Below the pieces are notes generated by a model. That model ran no database searches. It had not been told where the DNA came from and saw nothing but the letters and a program-made list of their open reading frames with translations. Positions 25,601 to 30,053 of a DNA stretch of 64,000 nt are shown in pieces. Each line of letters begins with the position of its first letter. Position 1 is the first letter of the stretch. Made by a program: the position numbers and the translations under genes. Source of the DNA: Symbiodinium natans (lineage: Eukaryota > Sar > Dinophyceae > Suessiales > Symbiodiniaceae); contig CAJNDS010000420.1 in the NCBI GenBank assembly GCA_905221605.1, positions 1-64,000 of the forward strand. Reading direction: 5' to 3'.

Positions 25601-26927
25601 GCCGCTTGACCTCAACCTCCGATGCAGCCCCTCGGAAAGGAATGAAGAGAGGGTGTGAGAGATCGAACAGCTCCTACAAGGGTGTAAGTTGCAAAGAGCA
25701 ACTCTGATCCATGTTTCCCCTTCTGCCTCAGGACCTGACCGCCATCGTTCTACGATACTGCCGTCGCCGTGGCGCAGCCGTGCTGCAGGTCGGGGACTGT
25801 CACACGAGAACCTGACCCACCCAAGAAAACCATCCCCTGCCCCGAACCCCTTTCCTTTTGCAGAGGTACATACTCTGATCTGTCACGAAAGAAGCTTTGT
25901 GCAATAGATGCCACATGCAAGGAGTTGCGTTAATGCCAGACCTTTCGAAGAAAGCAGTTTGCAACAAAAACTGCTGCCGCAACGAAACTGTCACGAAGAG
26001 AGGCTGTGTGCGGATAGTTGACGTAAAACAAAAGCTTATTTCGAAAGGAAACGCAGTGGTTTGCCATAGAACCACTGTTCCACGCCACGAAATGTAGCGG
26101 GGGAGCTGCTTTCAAACAGATGAAAACATGGTGGTTTCGAAAGATCTACTGGCAAAACGCAACGAAAGCACCACAGAAAGAGGATGTGCGCGGGAGTTGC
26201 CTCAAGTCAAAGCAAGATCTTTCGAAGAAGGAAACGCGGTGTTGTTTGACAGAGATAGGTTCCAATGGAACTGTCACGAAAGGAAGCTGTGCACGGGATG
26301 TTGCTTTACAGCAAGACTTTTCGAAGGAGAAAGCGTGCCGCACAAGCCGTCCTCACCTCCCAAGCGTTTCCTTTTTCGCTAAGCCAGCTGCAACATGGGC
26401 AATCATGGGTACAGCCCCTCTACAGTTCATTTGCCCGTTCATGATTCTTGCCACATCCTGCAGAAACCTGATAGACCACCTTGAATGAGCGCCAAAAGTC
26501 CATCTCATGAAGGATACTGCTTTATGACTTGGCGATGCCAATCCCTCCCCCTTCCCACTCCCAGGTCAGCCGACGCCCACAGCAGGCGCCGCTCTACGAC
26601 GAGGCCGCATGCTGGGATGGAATCGAAAGTGGCGAATGCAGCGGAGAAGAGCATCTTGAGTAACTTGAGTGTGCGCAAAGGCCCCCTTGTGTGCCAAGGT
26701 CGCGGTGATGGCCACGGGCCGCGTCGTGGAACAGGGCCCGGCAAAGAAACTTTGGGCTTGGCGCCTTATGCTTTGGGGCCCTTGACGGGCTTGTGAGAGA
26801 TGCTTGCGCGATGGTTCTTGCACGATGCTCCTTCGGTTCGCCACGTTAGGTCAAGGACGGGGCCCTTCGCCGCGTGGCCAAGGACCAAGGCGCCAAGAAG
26901 CTCAACAGATCATCAGACTTCATTTGA
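852..26927 (+). CDS. ABCC (MRP)-type full ABC transporter, multi-exon gene
   Basis: The exons, read in order, reproduce the ABCC layout TMD1-NBD1-linker-TMD2-NBD2, so the product should be an ATP-driven pump in a membrane moving amphipathic or conjugated substrates. Diagnostic pieces are VKIFGWEQ in TMD1; GAAGSGKTS, YAPQQPAILTG, LARALY and ILLLDEP in NBD1; FFKDLEL and a WLYSCIHG helix in TMD2; GDWPYFGAVEFEKV, GAQGCGKSS, LDAVDVRSVGLSTLR, FRGTWRQNLDP and AVMATGRVVEQG in NBD2. A TGA at 26,925 ends the last exon. Many introns start with GC or GA rather than GT, as is known for dinoflagellates. The start codon was not found, and several TMD exons have only approximate ends. Both signature motifs are degenerate and NBD2 lacks key catalytic residues, so whether it is active, regulatory or decaying is open. 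Substrate and cellular membrane cannot be told from sequence. Confidence 0.88.
1503..1828 (+). CDS. ABCC exons: first helices of TMD1
   Basis: Two exons are inferred. The first starts at 1,503 after GAAGAG and encodes ILGAERLRLVVALETASVLL followed by EALTVLVLG, a hydrophobic helix like the first TMD1 helix; its 3' end near 1,600-1,640 is uncertain. The second starts near 1,711 and encodes a second helix (KSLSLGILYHGLATSIMQL) followed by the basic loop CGRCQAQRQL. That loop corresponds to the family stretch just before the RxRxAL..LYRK helix. Intron phases could not be fully resolved here. Confidence 0.55.
2124..2515 (+). CDS. ABCC exons: TMD1 continued (three candidate exons)
   Basis: Candidate exon 2,124-2,214 (acceptor CTCAG, donor GTCATT) encodes a short hydrophobic stretch, VPFALFIFGRCFEQL. 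A second small exon starts at 2,303 after TTGCAG and joins in phase. The best supported is 2,381-2,515 (acceptor CTGAG, donor GTAGGG, exactly 45 codons), encoding VALALRSRLFQAASR and a charged helix ending in KLRE. VALALRSRLFQAA matches the ABCC helix that normally reads like RxRSALxxLLYRKALRLS. Order relative to the two smaller exons is taken from position only. Confidence 0.55.
2743..2880 (+). CDS. ABCC exon: TMD1 helix pair
   Basis: The acceptor GACGAG at 2,742 gives a phase-0 start that fuses cleanly with the preceding exon (KLRE then RLRLVAPVLGG). The encoded segment has two strongly hydrophobic runs, LVAPVLGGALSVAFLVTA and IAAAAGTSMLLLATALEA. They correspond to the family helices that precede the cytosolic helix carrying the VK..GWE motif. 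The 3' end near 2,880 merges into an intronic repeat and is approximate. Confidence 0.65.
2881..3190 (+). repeat. Intronic ~85-bp repeat family, copy cluster 1
   Basis: There are about three to four tandem, diverged units. Recurrent parts are CTTTCGAAGGAGAACAAGTG, GGTTTGCAAGAAAG, CGCAACGAAACTGTCACGAA and AAGAAGCTGTGTGCGAGGAG. The same family recurs at about 3,705-4,070 and 25,870-26,350, always inside introns of the ABC gene. Confidence 0.85.
3240..3565. repeat. Hairpin-forming ATGAAAGATGA minisatellite
   Basis: About six diverged units of roughly 50-60 bp each combine AACCCCATGAAAGATGA with a downstream TCATCTTTCAGCC and a CCTTCCCTTCC spacer. TGAAAGATGA and TCATCTTTCA are exact reverse complements separated by about five bases, so each intact unit can fold into a 10-bp stem. 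It lies in an intron of the ABC gene. Confidence 0.9.
3705..4070 (+). repeat. Intronic ~85-bp repeat family, copy cluster 2
   Basis: This is the second cluster of the family at 2,881-3,190: AACTTTCGAAGGAGAACACG, AGAAGCTGTGTGTGTGTGTG, CTTTCGAAAGAAACACGTGG and related units. A short TG run has expanded inside one unit near 3,835-3,850. Confidence 0.85.
4239..4895 (+). CDS. ABCC exons: TMD1 coupling helices and VKIFGWEQ motif
   Basis: Three exons are inferred. The first starts at 4,239 (acceptor TCACAG) and encodes LKRRVAKWEHATSKLRRRRE, the basic cytosolic helix. The second starts at 4,538 (acceptor CTCTCAG) and encodes VKIFGWEQLAFGQLAELRSE and more; xKxxGWE followed by a charged R..EL helix is a hallmark of ABCC membrane domains. 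The third starts at 4,817 (acceptor TTGAG) and encodes a membrane helix, SVAGIWGCLASLALYWLAAW. The 3' ends of all three are approximate (about 4,310, 4,613-4,660 and 4,895). Confidence 0.75.
5535..5612 (+). CDS. ABCC exon: last TMD1 helix
   Basis: Acceptor TGTGCAG and donor GTCTGA enclose exactly 26 codons, beginning RLLGRQLQQGLGILLIAF and ending QRPP. It fits the family segment of the type G.LT.A.AF..L..F..L..PL that closes TMD1. The exon or exons joining it to NBD1 (about 5,730-6,640) are not resolved. Candidate coding stretches are near 5,728-5,820 and 6,453-6,540, the latter after a TTTCAG acceptor, but neither has a decisive motif. Confidence 0.65.
6743..6890 (+). CDS. ABCC exon: NBD1 Walker A
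   Basis: The exon begins at 6,743 after CACTGCAG. It encodes ALDKDALVLPASGSQVALVG continuing into AAGSGKTSS, with the Walker A P-loop GAAGSGKTS at 6,834-6,860. The P-loop Lys and Thr that bind ATP phosphate and Mg are intact. The 3' boundary is uncertain. A small exon after GCTCAG near 6,919 may carry the rest of the strand leading to the Q-loop. Confidence 0.85.
7143..7465 (+). CDS. ABCC exons: NBD1 Q-loop and pre-signature segment
   Basis: Exon 7,143 to about 7,243 (acceptor CCTCAG) encodes LAYAPQQPAILTG then SSIRENVLFG. This is the ABCC NBD1 Q-loop block (family: YVPQQPWI..GT.RENILFG), with the Q-loop glutamine present. A second exon near 7,411-7,465 encodes DLSTMPLGDRSLPDKLS, matching family DL..LP.GD.T.IGE.G..LS. 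The residues after LS are not GGQ in any plausible splice to the next exon. Confidence 0.85.
7745..7775 (+). repeat. (CT)n microsatellite in NBD1 intron
   Basis: A pure CT run on the coding strand. Similar sense-strand CT tracts lie at about 10,626-10,670, 12,291-12,380, 15,700-15,835 and 18,893-19,045. Confidence 0.95.
7859..7905 (+). CDS. ABCC exon: NBD1 helix after signature motif
   Basis: Acceptor AAGTGCAG. Two bases complete a codon, then the exon encodes AALQAMQLARALYMEA, matching family KQRIQLARALYRDA. A GC donor is likely near 7,904; the frame meets a stop soon after. Joined to the previous exon the signature region reads LS followed by AALQ rather than LSGGQ, so the motif is degenerate. 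Confidence 0.8.
8154..8480 (+). CDS. ABCC exons: NBD1 Walker B and C-terminal strand
   Basis: Exon 8,154-8,243 has an acceptor ending in CGAAG, a GTACCG donor and exactly 30 codons. It encodes LREKAEILLLDEPFLHMEPD and a following helix; ILLLDEP is Walker B with its catalytic glutamate. Exon 8,435-8,480 (donor GTGCCG) encodes MDNIVVLRNGTVFEQ, the family strand of type AD.I.VL..G.I.EQG that ends NBD1. The switch-histidine exon between them (8,244-8,434) was not identified. Confidence 0.85.
8481..10700. other. NBD1-to-TMD2 linker introns, no firm exon
   Basis: The stretch contains a TA run (8,635-8,650) and several acceptor-like CAG sites followed by short open stretches. One is 9,311-9,350, encoding VASDPLRELYPLDEE after CTCAG, which would suit an acidic linker. 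Around 10,020-10,130 the sequence is GC-rich and purine-biased without a frame. None of these could be confirmed by phase or family alignment. A (TTA/ATT)n run lies at 10,370-10,395. Confidence 0.5.
10626..10670 (+). repeat. (CT)n microsatellite
   Basis: About 22 CT dinucleotides, pyrimidine-rich on the coding strand, just upstream of the candidate linker exon at 10,701. Confidence 0.97.
10701..10861 (+). CDS. ABCC linker exons (candidate)
   Basis: Candidate exon from 10,701 (acceptor TTGCCAAG) encodes LEAGGFLNRRGLSCMTALRL. A second, 10,830-10,861 (acceptor CCCAAAG, donor GTGAGC), encodes EVPELPEEAGE. An acidic EE.GE segment is typical just before TMD2 in ABCC proteins. Support is limited to good splice signals and composition. 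Confidence 0.4.
11503..11583 (+). CDS. ABCC exon: first TMD2 helix (candidate)
   Basis: After an AAGAAG acceptor the frame encodes GLLAAASLLPQSLRVTVAVV and a basic end, CRARQ. The QSLRV within a hydrophobic run fits the family pattern L..L..QALRV.SDWWL at the start of TMD2, though the usual tryptophans are missing. Boundaries are approximate. Confidence 0.45.
11683..11709. repeat. (CG)n microsatellite
   Basis: About 13 uninterrupted CG dinucleotides, a strong Z-DNA candidate. Such runs are rare in genomes with heavy CpG methylation and loss. Confidence 0.97.
12280..12410 (+). repeat. CT-rich polypyrimidine tract
   Basis: CTCTCT runs are interspersed with CCCTCTCCCTCTCC and TTTTTCTTTTT. The tract lies in a TMD2 intron. 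The open frame on the opposite strand (12,407-12,823) has no recognisable family and is not called. Confidence 0.9.
12890..12932. repeat. GA-rich microsatellite
   Basis: Runs of GAGAGA and GAGAGAAAGAGAGGGAGAGA. This is the only purine-rich dinucleotide tract on the coding strand in this gene. Confidence 0.9.
13330..13368 (+). CDS. ABCC exon: TMD2 helix fragment (candidate)
   Basis: Acceptor CTCTCAG and donor GTCAGA enclose 13 codons, VAVLVLGMLANLS, a hydrophobic helix fragment suitable for TMD2. Not confirmed by alignment. A further candidate with clean boundaries is 14,049-14,159 (acceptor CTAACAG, donor GTGAGC), which in one frame encodes a Pro/Ser/Thr-rich segment. Confidence 0.35.
13932..13960. 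repeat. (TA)n microsatellite
   Basis: A TATATATATATATA run grading into ACATACATATG. It lies in a TMD2 intron. Confidence 0.93.
14160..15475. other. TMD2 intron sequence, no firm exon
   Basis: Several moderate open frames occur on both strands (for example + 14,710-14,952 and + 15,102-15,299). None aligns to the transporter or to a recognised family. Confidence 0.45.
15480..15840 (+). repeat. CA-rich then CT-rich tract pair
   Basis: At 15,480-15,590 an imperfect CACACG/ACACAGAC run, then at 15,700-15,835 a CT-rich polypyrimidine tract (CTCTCT, CTCGCTCGCTCG, CTTTCTCTTTCTCTG). Both lie in one TMD2 intron. Confidence 0.9.
16216..16530 (+). CDS. ABCC exons: TMD2 helix and intracellular loop
   Basis: Exon 16,216-16,266 (acceptor TATGAAG, donor GTGGGA, 17 codons) encodes the helix VLLAVLSILLPVLALSQ. 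Exon 16,451 to about 16,522 (acceptor GTGAG) continues in phase 0 with ASHQSSQQQLRALLAGAGPA. Together they match family ..AS..LH..LLRALL.APMSFF in TMD2. The upstream ATG-like codon makes the first exon look like a signal peptide, but the phase match to the next exon argues that it is internal. Confidence 0.72.
16607..16713 (+). CDS. ABCC exon: TMD2 TTP..RFSKDL-like motif
   Basis: The frame DEDESTTPPCDMTALRFC continues into RELFFKDLELASS. This follows the highly conserved ABCC TMD2 block F.DTTPLGRILNRFSKDL..VD, with a few inserted residues. Position after the LLRALL exon is as expected. Exact ends are uncertain, and a small intron inside the inserted residues is possible. Confidence 0.65.
16989..18215 (+). 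CDS. ABCC exons: TMD2 middle helices (several short exons)
   Basis: Four candidates are present. At 16,989-17,028 (donor GTGAGC) the frame PQLFLIVPWRSRK resembles P.FLIV at the start of a helix. At 17,917 to about 17,968 (acceptor GTTCAG) AVPAVMLTILLAPSPQL is a membrane helix. At 18,045-18,088 (acceptor TTGTAG) LEMRCEEVRTALL matches the cytosolic L.RLE.V.RSPLY segment. At 18,143 to about 18,215 (acceptor CTACCAG) VLSPPASVHGAAAVASMFRE with RF matches SP.YS.F.E...G...IRAF...RF. Order and spacing fit TMD2, while individual boundaries are approximate. Confidence 0.55.
18796..19380 (+). CDS. ABCC exons: last TMD2 helices
   Basis: About 18,796-18,864 encodes EAFCQDAALAAIASDAAERL then LH. The next exon starts at 19,065 (acceptor GACAG directly after a long CT tract) and encodes WLYSCIHGLVALLLGLLSFS. 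This fits the invariant ABCC stretch NRWL..RLE.LG..I...AAL. The third starts at 19,265 (acceptor TTCCAG) and encodes LPSRLGFAVAAASLAQAARA, the final helix. Ends are approximate. Confidence 0.72.
18893..19045 (+). repeat. CT-rich tract with TCTCCCTTC iterations
   Basis: Five to six iterations of a nine-base TCTCCCTTC-type unit flanked by CT runs. It ends just before the acceptor of the 19,065 exon and may act as an extended polypyrimidine tract. Confidence 0.93.
19500..22132 (+). repeat. 41-bp satellite array 1 (inside ABC gene intron)
   Basis: Roughly sixty degenerate tandem copies of a unit built from TTTTTCTCCGAGGTCAAGAC, CCGTGTATGTCACGCCCTGTG and a variable T-run, with a frequent variant CCGAGAGCAAGAC. 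Length variation comes mostly from the T-run. There is no forward-frame stop in the consensus, so overlapping frames of 528 and 548 codons appear (19,793-21,379 and 20,475-22,121) with a 41-residue protein period. These are treated as repeat artefacts. The array sits between the last TMD2 exon and the pre-NBD2 exon at 22,439. Confidence 0.95.
22439..22516 (+). CDS. ABCC exon: segment between TMD2 and NBD2
   Basis: Acceptor GATCGCAG and donor GTGAAA enclose exactly 26 codons, LLCEHEARLTHGLAALRRMA and QTYK. This fits the helical stretch of type LVR...E.E..M..VERV.EY that links TMD2 to NBD2 in ABCC proteins. It is the first coding exon after the 41-bp satellite array. Stretches at 22,590-22,740 (acidic, ESPILLETPELEGQ) and 22,990-23,100 are open and may add linker exons. 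Confidence 0.65.
23307..23365 (+). CDS. ABCC exon: start of NBD2
   Basis: Acceptor AAAGAG, then VPGDWPYFGAVEFEKVTV. The block P..WP..G.VEFE.V.VRY is the standard entry into NBD2 in ABCC proteins. The 3' end is uncertain (about 23,360). The exon carrying the strand just before Walker A was not resolved. Confidence 0.8.
23619..23878 (+). CDS. ABCC exons: NBD2 Walker A and following strand
   Basis: Exon 23,619-23,696 (26 codons, GC donor) encodes ALLVVGAQGCGKSSLLKALL and RCCHIE. The Walker A GAQGCGKSS at 23,634-23,660 is intact. Exon 23,818-23,878 (acceptor GCTGCAG, GC donor) continues in phase with SGRVVLDAVDVRSVGLSTLR. Joined, this aligns without gaps to family GKSSLLLALFRLVE.SGG.I.IDG.DI..IGL..LR. 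A 13-bp unit GTGGCAACACGCT is repeated about three times in the intron (23,775-23,812). Confidence 0.9.
24039..24061 (+). CDS. ABCC 23-nt microexon (NBD2)
   Basis: The 23 bases complete a Gly codon with the single base left by the previous exon and encode RVGVVPQ. This supplies the family SRLTIIPQ strand and Q-loop glutamine. Upstream intron GC-AG, downstream intron GA-AG; the seven bases GCAGGAG occur at both ends of the downstream intron. Phase (1+2) and ungapped alignment on both sides support it strongly. Confidence 0.85.
24208..24465 (+). CDS. ABCC exons: NBD2 FRGTWRQNLDP block
   Basis: Exon 24,208-24,267 (acceptor CATGCAG) encodes ELCIFRGTWRQNLDPMREFE, matching family DP.LF.GT.R.NLDPF. 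The intron begins GAGGCA. Exon 24,420-24,465 (acceptor TTGGCAG, donor GTCAGG) encodes EDLRRVLRLMRLENF, matching the helix EELWEALERVGLKD. Both junctions keep phase 0. Confidence 0.88.
25356..25440 (+). CDS. ABCC exon: NBD2 signature region, frame conflict
   Basis: From 25,356 the phase expected from the previous exon gives LDDLLVEGIGALR, matching family LD..V.EGG.NLS. About ten bases later the neighbouring frame gives VLLCLCRAMLRLLE, matching QLLCLARALLR. Both are clearly right but they lie in different frames (a one-base difference near 25,390-25,400) with no room for an intron. No LS.GQ motif is present in either frame. This is a real frameshift, a sequencing or assembly error, or unusual splicing. 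Confidence 0.75.
25566..25632 (+). CDS. ABCC exon: NBD2 Walker B (Glu replaced by Ala)
   Basis: Acceptor GGCGTAG. One base plus codons encode RSKLLLLDAATCRLTSTSDA. This aligns to family R.KILVLDEATASVD..TD. The residue after the Walker B aspartate is Ala (codon GCA at 25,591-25,593), where the catalytic base Glu is expected, and the D-loop (SVD) is not conserved. The donor is uncertain (about 25,632). Confidence 0.85.
25732..25788 (+). CDS. ABCC exon: NBD2 helix before switch loop
   Basis: Acceptor CTGCCTCAG and donor GTCGGG enclose 19 codons, DLTAIVLRYCRRRGAAVLQ. It aligns to family L.Q..IR.EF.DCTVLTI. It continues in phase 0 into the 21-nt microexon at 26,565. Confidence 0.82.
25870..26350 (+). 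repeat. Intronic ~85-bp repeat family, copy cluster 3
   Basis: About five diverged units: CTGTCACGAAAGGAAGCTGTG, CTTTCGAAGAAGGAAACGCG, GCAACGAAACTGTCACGAAG and similar. Same family and orientation as 2,881-3,190 and 3,705-4,070. Confidence 0.85.
26565..26585 (+). CDS. ABCC 21-nt microexon (NBD2 switch region)
   Basis: Seven codons, VSRRPQQ, between acceptor CTCCCAG and a GC donor. Joined to its neighbours in phase 0, the length equals the family segment TVLTIAHRLDTILD.DKV.VM exactly. In that alignment the switch (H-loop) histidine position is Arg. The assignment depends on this alignment and on good splice sites. Confidence 0.65.
26681..26755 (+). CDS. ABCC exon: NBD2 C-terminal strand
   Basis: Acceptor GCGCAAAG and GC donor (GCTTGG) enclose 25 codons, APLCAKVAVMATGRVVEQGP and AKKLW. 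It aligns closely to family D.DKVLVM..GRVVE.G.PA.L. Intron 26,756-26,849 ends in GTTAG. Confidence 0.88.
26850..26927 (+). CDS. ABCC terminal exon
   Basis: Acceptor CACGTTAG. The exon encodes VKDGALRRVAKDQGAKKLNR then SSDFI and stops with TGA at 26,925-26,927. It joins in phase 0 to PAKKLW, giving the usual ABCC ending PA.LL....G.LR.V. No polyadenylation signal was recognised. Confidence 0.8.
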   Translation, partial: VKDGALRRVAKDQGAKKLNRSSDFI

Positions 26928-27102
26928 GAAGTTATAACCACTGGAAGTATCCGGAAGCTTCCGCGCGGAGGCTTGGATTCCTCCAAGATGACCAAGCCAG
27001 ATGCCGTTGCCGCGCGGCTCATGCCGGTTTGGGGCTGGGAGGCCCCCTGTTTGAATGACAAAGAGAGCCACCGTATGAGTCCCTGAGCATCCCTGACCTG
27101 CA

Positions 27103-27364
27103 GGTCAGTCCTCAGGAGGATCCGTCTTTCAGCGATGAGTTTGCGGTGTCCATGAAGAAGGCAGGGGCTCTTCAAGGATGTTCAGGGCTCTCAGCTTCAG
27201 AGGAAACTCAATCTTCAGAGCAGCTCCTTTTTGGAACGCCCAGGCGAAAGGTTGAGGCACCTCGCGAAGTTCGCAGCACCTTGGAGAGCCTCAGATGCTT
27301 TCTTGAGACCTGTGTCCAACTATGTCACTATGCCAGACGAGTAGGGAAGGAAGACAAAGGCTGA
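27103..27364 (+). CDS. Unidentified open exon downstream of ABC gene
   Basis: After a good acceptor (CTGACCTGCAG) the frame stays open through PQEDPSFSDEFAVSMKKA and a Ser/Glu-rich middle to VGKEDKG and TGA. No family was recognised. It could be an alternative 3' end of the transporter, a separate small gene, or chance. Confidence 0.3.
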
Positions 27365-27930
27365 CAAAGGGCACCTGCTAGTGAGATGCGAGCCGTCCCA
27401 AAGAGCTCGGCTTAAGACTGACGTCAATTGACGAGTGACGGAAGGTAATAAGGGGACCTCAAATGGCCCGCATCGCGCGGAACTCGCGCGTGGGTGCATG
27501 GCTCCACATGCCTCTGTTTCGGCTGCCAAAGCATCGCAGCTGAACGGTACTCTAAAGGTTTCCCCAACGCTGCGAGCAAAAGCAGAAAACCACCTTTGAC
27601 TGACATCGAGCTCTGTGGGCGAAGATGGGCGAAGGATGGTGAAGGCTGTTTGTTGAATTTTGTGTGCCGCGCAGAGCAAAAAACCAACCCTCGAGTCTCT
27701 ACGTAGCTGGAGCTGCCATTTGTGAGCAAAACGTGATGGCTCTTCACCGGCATGGTCGGGTGTTCGAAGCTGGCTTTCTTTAGAGGGTCGGGTTTCGGTG
27801 GGTTCCCAATTTGCTCAAAAAGGGTGTTGCGATTTTCGATGTAGGACTACCCTCGTTTCTTGTTGTCCTTCGAAGCCGCTAGTTGAAAAATTCCACCGCC
27901 TCCTTTGAAGCCGCAGTGGAGAGTTTTTCT
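27365..27930. other. Intergenic, nothing recognised
   Basis: No repeat, RNA gene or convincing reading frame was seen. Confidence 0.5.
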
Positions 27931-28000
27931 TTTTTGGGGGGGAGGGGGGGGGTGGGTGGGTGTCTTTAGGGCCACTTTAGGGGGCGGGGGGGGGGTAAAG
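27930..28000 (+). repeat. G-rich tract, G-quadruplex candidate
   Basis: TTTTTTGGGGGGGAGGGGGGGG, then GTGGGTGGGTG and, after a short gap, GGGGGCGGGGGGGGG. Several G-runs lie within 70 bases on one strand. Confidence 0.9.
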
Positions 28001-28019
28001 GACTTAACAATTCACAACG

Positions 28020-28325
28020 CAGGTTTTGGTATTGAAATCTAGAGAAATTGGAGTTTTCCAATTAAATCATATAGAACATAGAGGTTTTCCGCTTTGAATT
28101 TCGAGAGAATAGAAAGGCTTTGCTACTAGAATACAGAGAAAAGTTTTCATGTTCACAGATAGAAAATAGAGGTTGTCCGGTTAGCATTTTAGAGAAATAC
28201 AGGTTTTCCTCTTAAAATATTGAGAGGATTAATAGAGGTTTCCTATTCAAATCTAGAGAAAATGGCGATAGAGGTTTTCCCAATAAAACCGACAGAAAGT
28301 TGAGATTTGCCTCATGAAATATACA
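28020..28325 (+). repeat. AT-rich degenerate ~43-bp minisatellite
   Basis: About six to seven diverged units carrying ATAGAGGTTTTCC, a T-rich spacer, AAAT and TAGAGAAAAT. The base composition contrasts sharply with the GC-rich flanks. Confidence 0.75.
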
Positions 28326-29300
28326 GCAAGTCCTAAACCCCAACAAAATTCCAAACTACAGACCCATAGACAAATGAGTGGTCCTCTTTTCTATGTGTCC
28401 ACCGGAGGTCAGTTTTGATGTGTGTGTGGGGTACGGTTGCTACGGTCAAGCCTGCGCAGAGTGTACAGTTTTGGTGCGATTCGGAGGGACAGCAGTTCTC
28501 GCGAGTCTCGAATGCTGATCTTGAACTTTCCTGCCGCAACTCGAACCGAAAACATCCGGGGCTAAACATGTTATATTGTTTTCGGGCTTGAACCGCGGAG
28601 TGGTTGTAAGGTTGTTGCGGAACGTGTTGGATCATTCTAGGCACTGAGGGCACAACCAGGGATGCCAGTGTATGCGAGCATCCCAAGGCATGTATACGCC
28701 CACCATGGGGTACGGGTTCATCTCCCAGATGTGACAGTTTCCCTTGCAGGATTGGCCGCGTCAAGTTCGCCCGGCCGCTGCGTCTCCCACGGTCCAGAAC
28801 CAGCGCGCGGATACCACACCGTTCCCCTGAAAAGCGCCGCGCATGCATTTGTTGATCGAAGAAAACATTGGATTGCGCGCCTTCCAGTCTGACCCTACTT
28901 TTCTCGAATGGTGCATGTGGGGTCAGTTTCTATAGGTATGCTATGCAACAAGAAAAAAGATGGCAAGGTTTCCTTGGCTCGGGGCCAAAGCTTCAAATCG
29001 CCGCGCGCATAGGAAGACGCTACATGCCCCCTCAAAAGCACTGTTGGCTGATTTACGTGGACATCCGATGATGCCCAACTATCTTCCTTTGGCTTAGTTG
29101 AGCCTGTGGACGTGTACTTCACACTGAACGTTGCCGCTGTGCATTGGTAGTGCCGTAATCCAAATCTGGCCTTTCGGAGATGGCACCCAAGAGATGCGTT
29201 GGACACAGTTGCTACAGTCGTCATAACATAAGGTGCATCGAATAGAGCAGCGGGCAAAACGCCCAATCAAGCCGCAGCCATGTTTTGGGAAGCGGCGCTT
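28326..29300. other. Unassigned sequence
   Basis: A 171-codon open frame lies on the minus strand (28,848 to 28,333), with a shorter frame opposite it at 28,662-28,892. Neither has a recognised domain, signal or splice context. They are noted but not called as genes. Confidence 0.4.
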
Positions 29301-29635
29301 GTAAGGCCGTCGGGAATGGGGTTAATGACCTCCAGGGCCCAAAACCTCCAATTCCCAAAGCCCCAAGCCCCAAACCTCAGTGCCGCAGCCACAAACCCGA
29401 AAAACCCAAACCCCCCAAGCCCTCGACCTGAAATCCCAAAGCCCTGACGCCCAAGAGCCCCAAAGCTCAAGAACCCCGGACCTGAAAATCCAAAAGCCTT
29501 AAATCCCAAAAGCCAAACCCGAAAAGCACAACTCCCGTAAGCTGTAAACCTGAAATCCCAAAGCCCGAAATCGAGCGCTGCGCGGGTGGCACGAACAGCC
29601 CGAAATCCCCAAATCCCCAAATCCCAGAGCTCGAA
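29300..29635 (-). repeat. Degenerate GGGATTT/GGGCTTT minisatellite
   Basis: Read on the minus strand, this is a long series of irregular units such as TTTGGGGCTTGGGGCTTTGGG, TTTCAGG and GGGATTT. It produces Phe/Gly-rich frames without biological meaning. It resembles degenerate telomere-type sequence but has no regular TTTAGGG run. Confidence 0.75.
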
Positions 29636-29644
29636 AGCAAGACC

Positions 29645-29730
29645 CTACACCAACACGCACGCACGCACGCACACCAACACGCACGCATGCACCCACCCAC
29701 ACGCACGCACGCACGCACGCACGCAGTCTG
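29645..29730. repeat. (CACG)n microsatellite
   Basis: Imperfect ACGCACGCACGCACACCAACACG followed by an ACGC run. It is the complement type of the TGCG microsatellite at the window start. Confidence 0.92.
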
Positions 29731-30053
29731 AGTTGCTATTTGACAAAATGCACCCACTCTGTGGCCAGAACACGATTTCAAGCTCAAAGCAAAACCTTCC
29801 GCCGACGCATGCACACACTCCACGCAAGTGCATGCCAAATACACGATTTTCAAAGTGGCTATTTCGCAAAACGCGCCGCGCTGTGGAGCACGATTTCAAG
29901 CGCAAACTGTGTGCGAAACTTGAAACAATAGACGTAAAGAACATCCAGCATTTTTTCACCACCTGCAGCTGCGACGCCTGCAAGAGAGATGTGTTTTTTC
30001 TTAAAGTTTTCAGCGTGCCACGTGACCAAAATGTAACTCAAGCATGTGATTAA

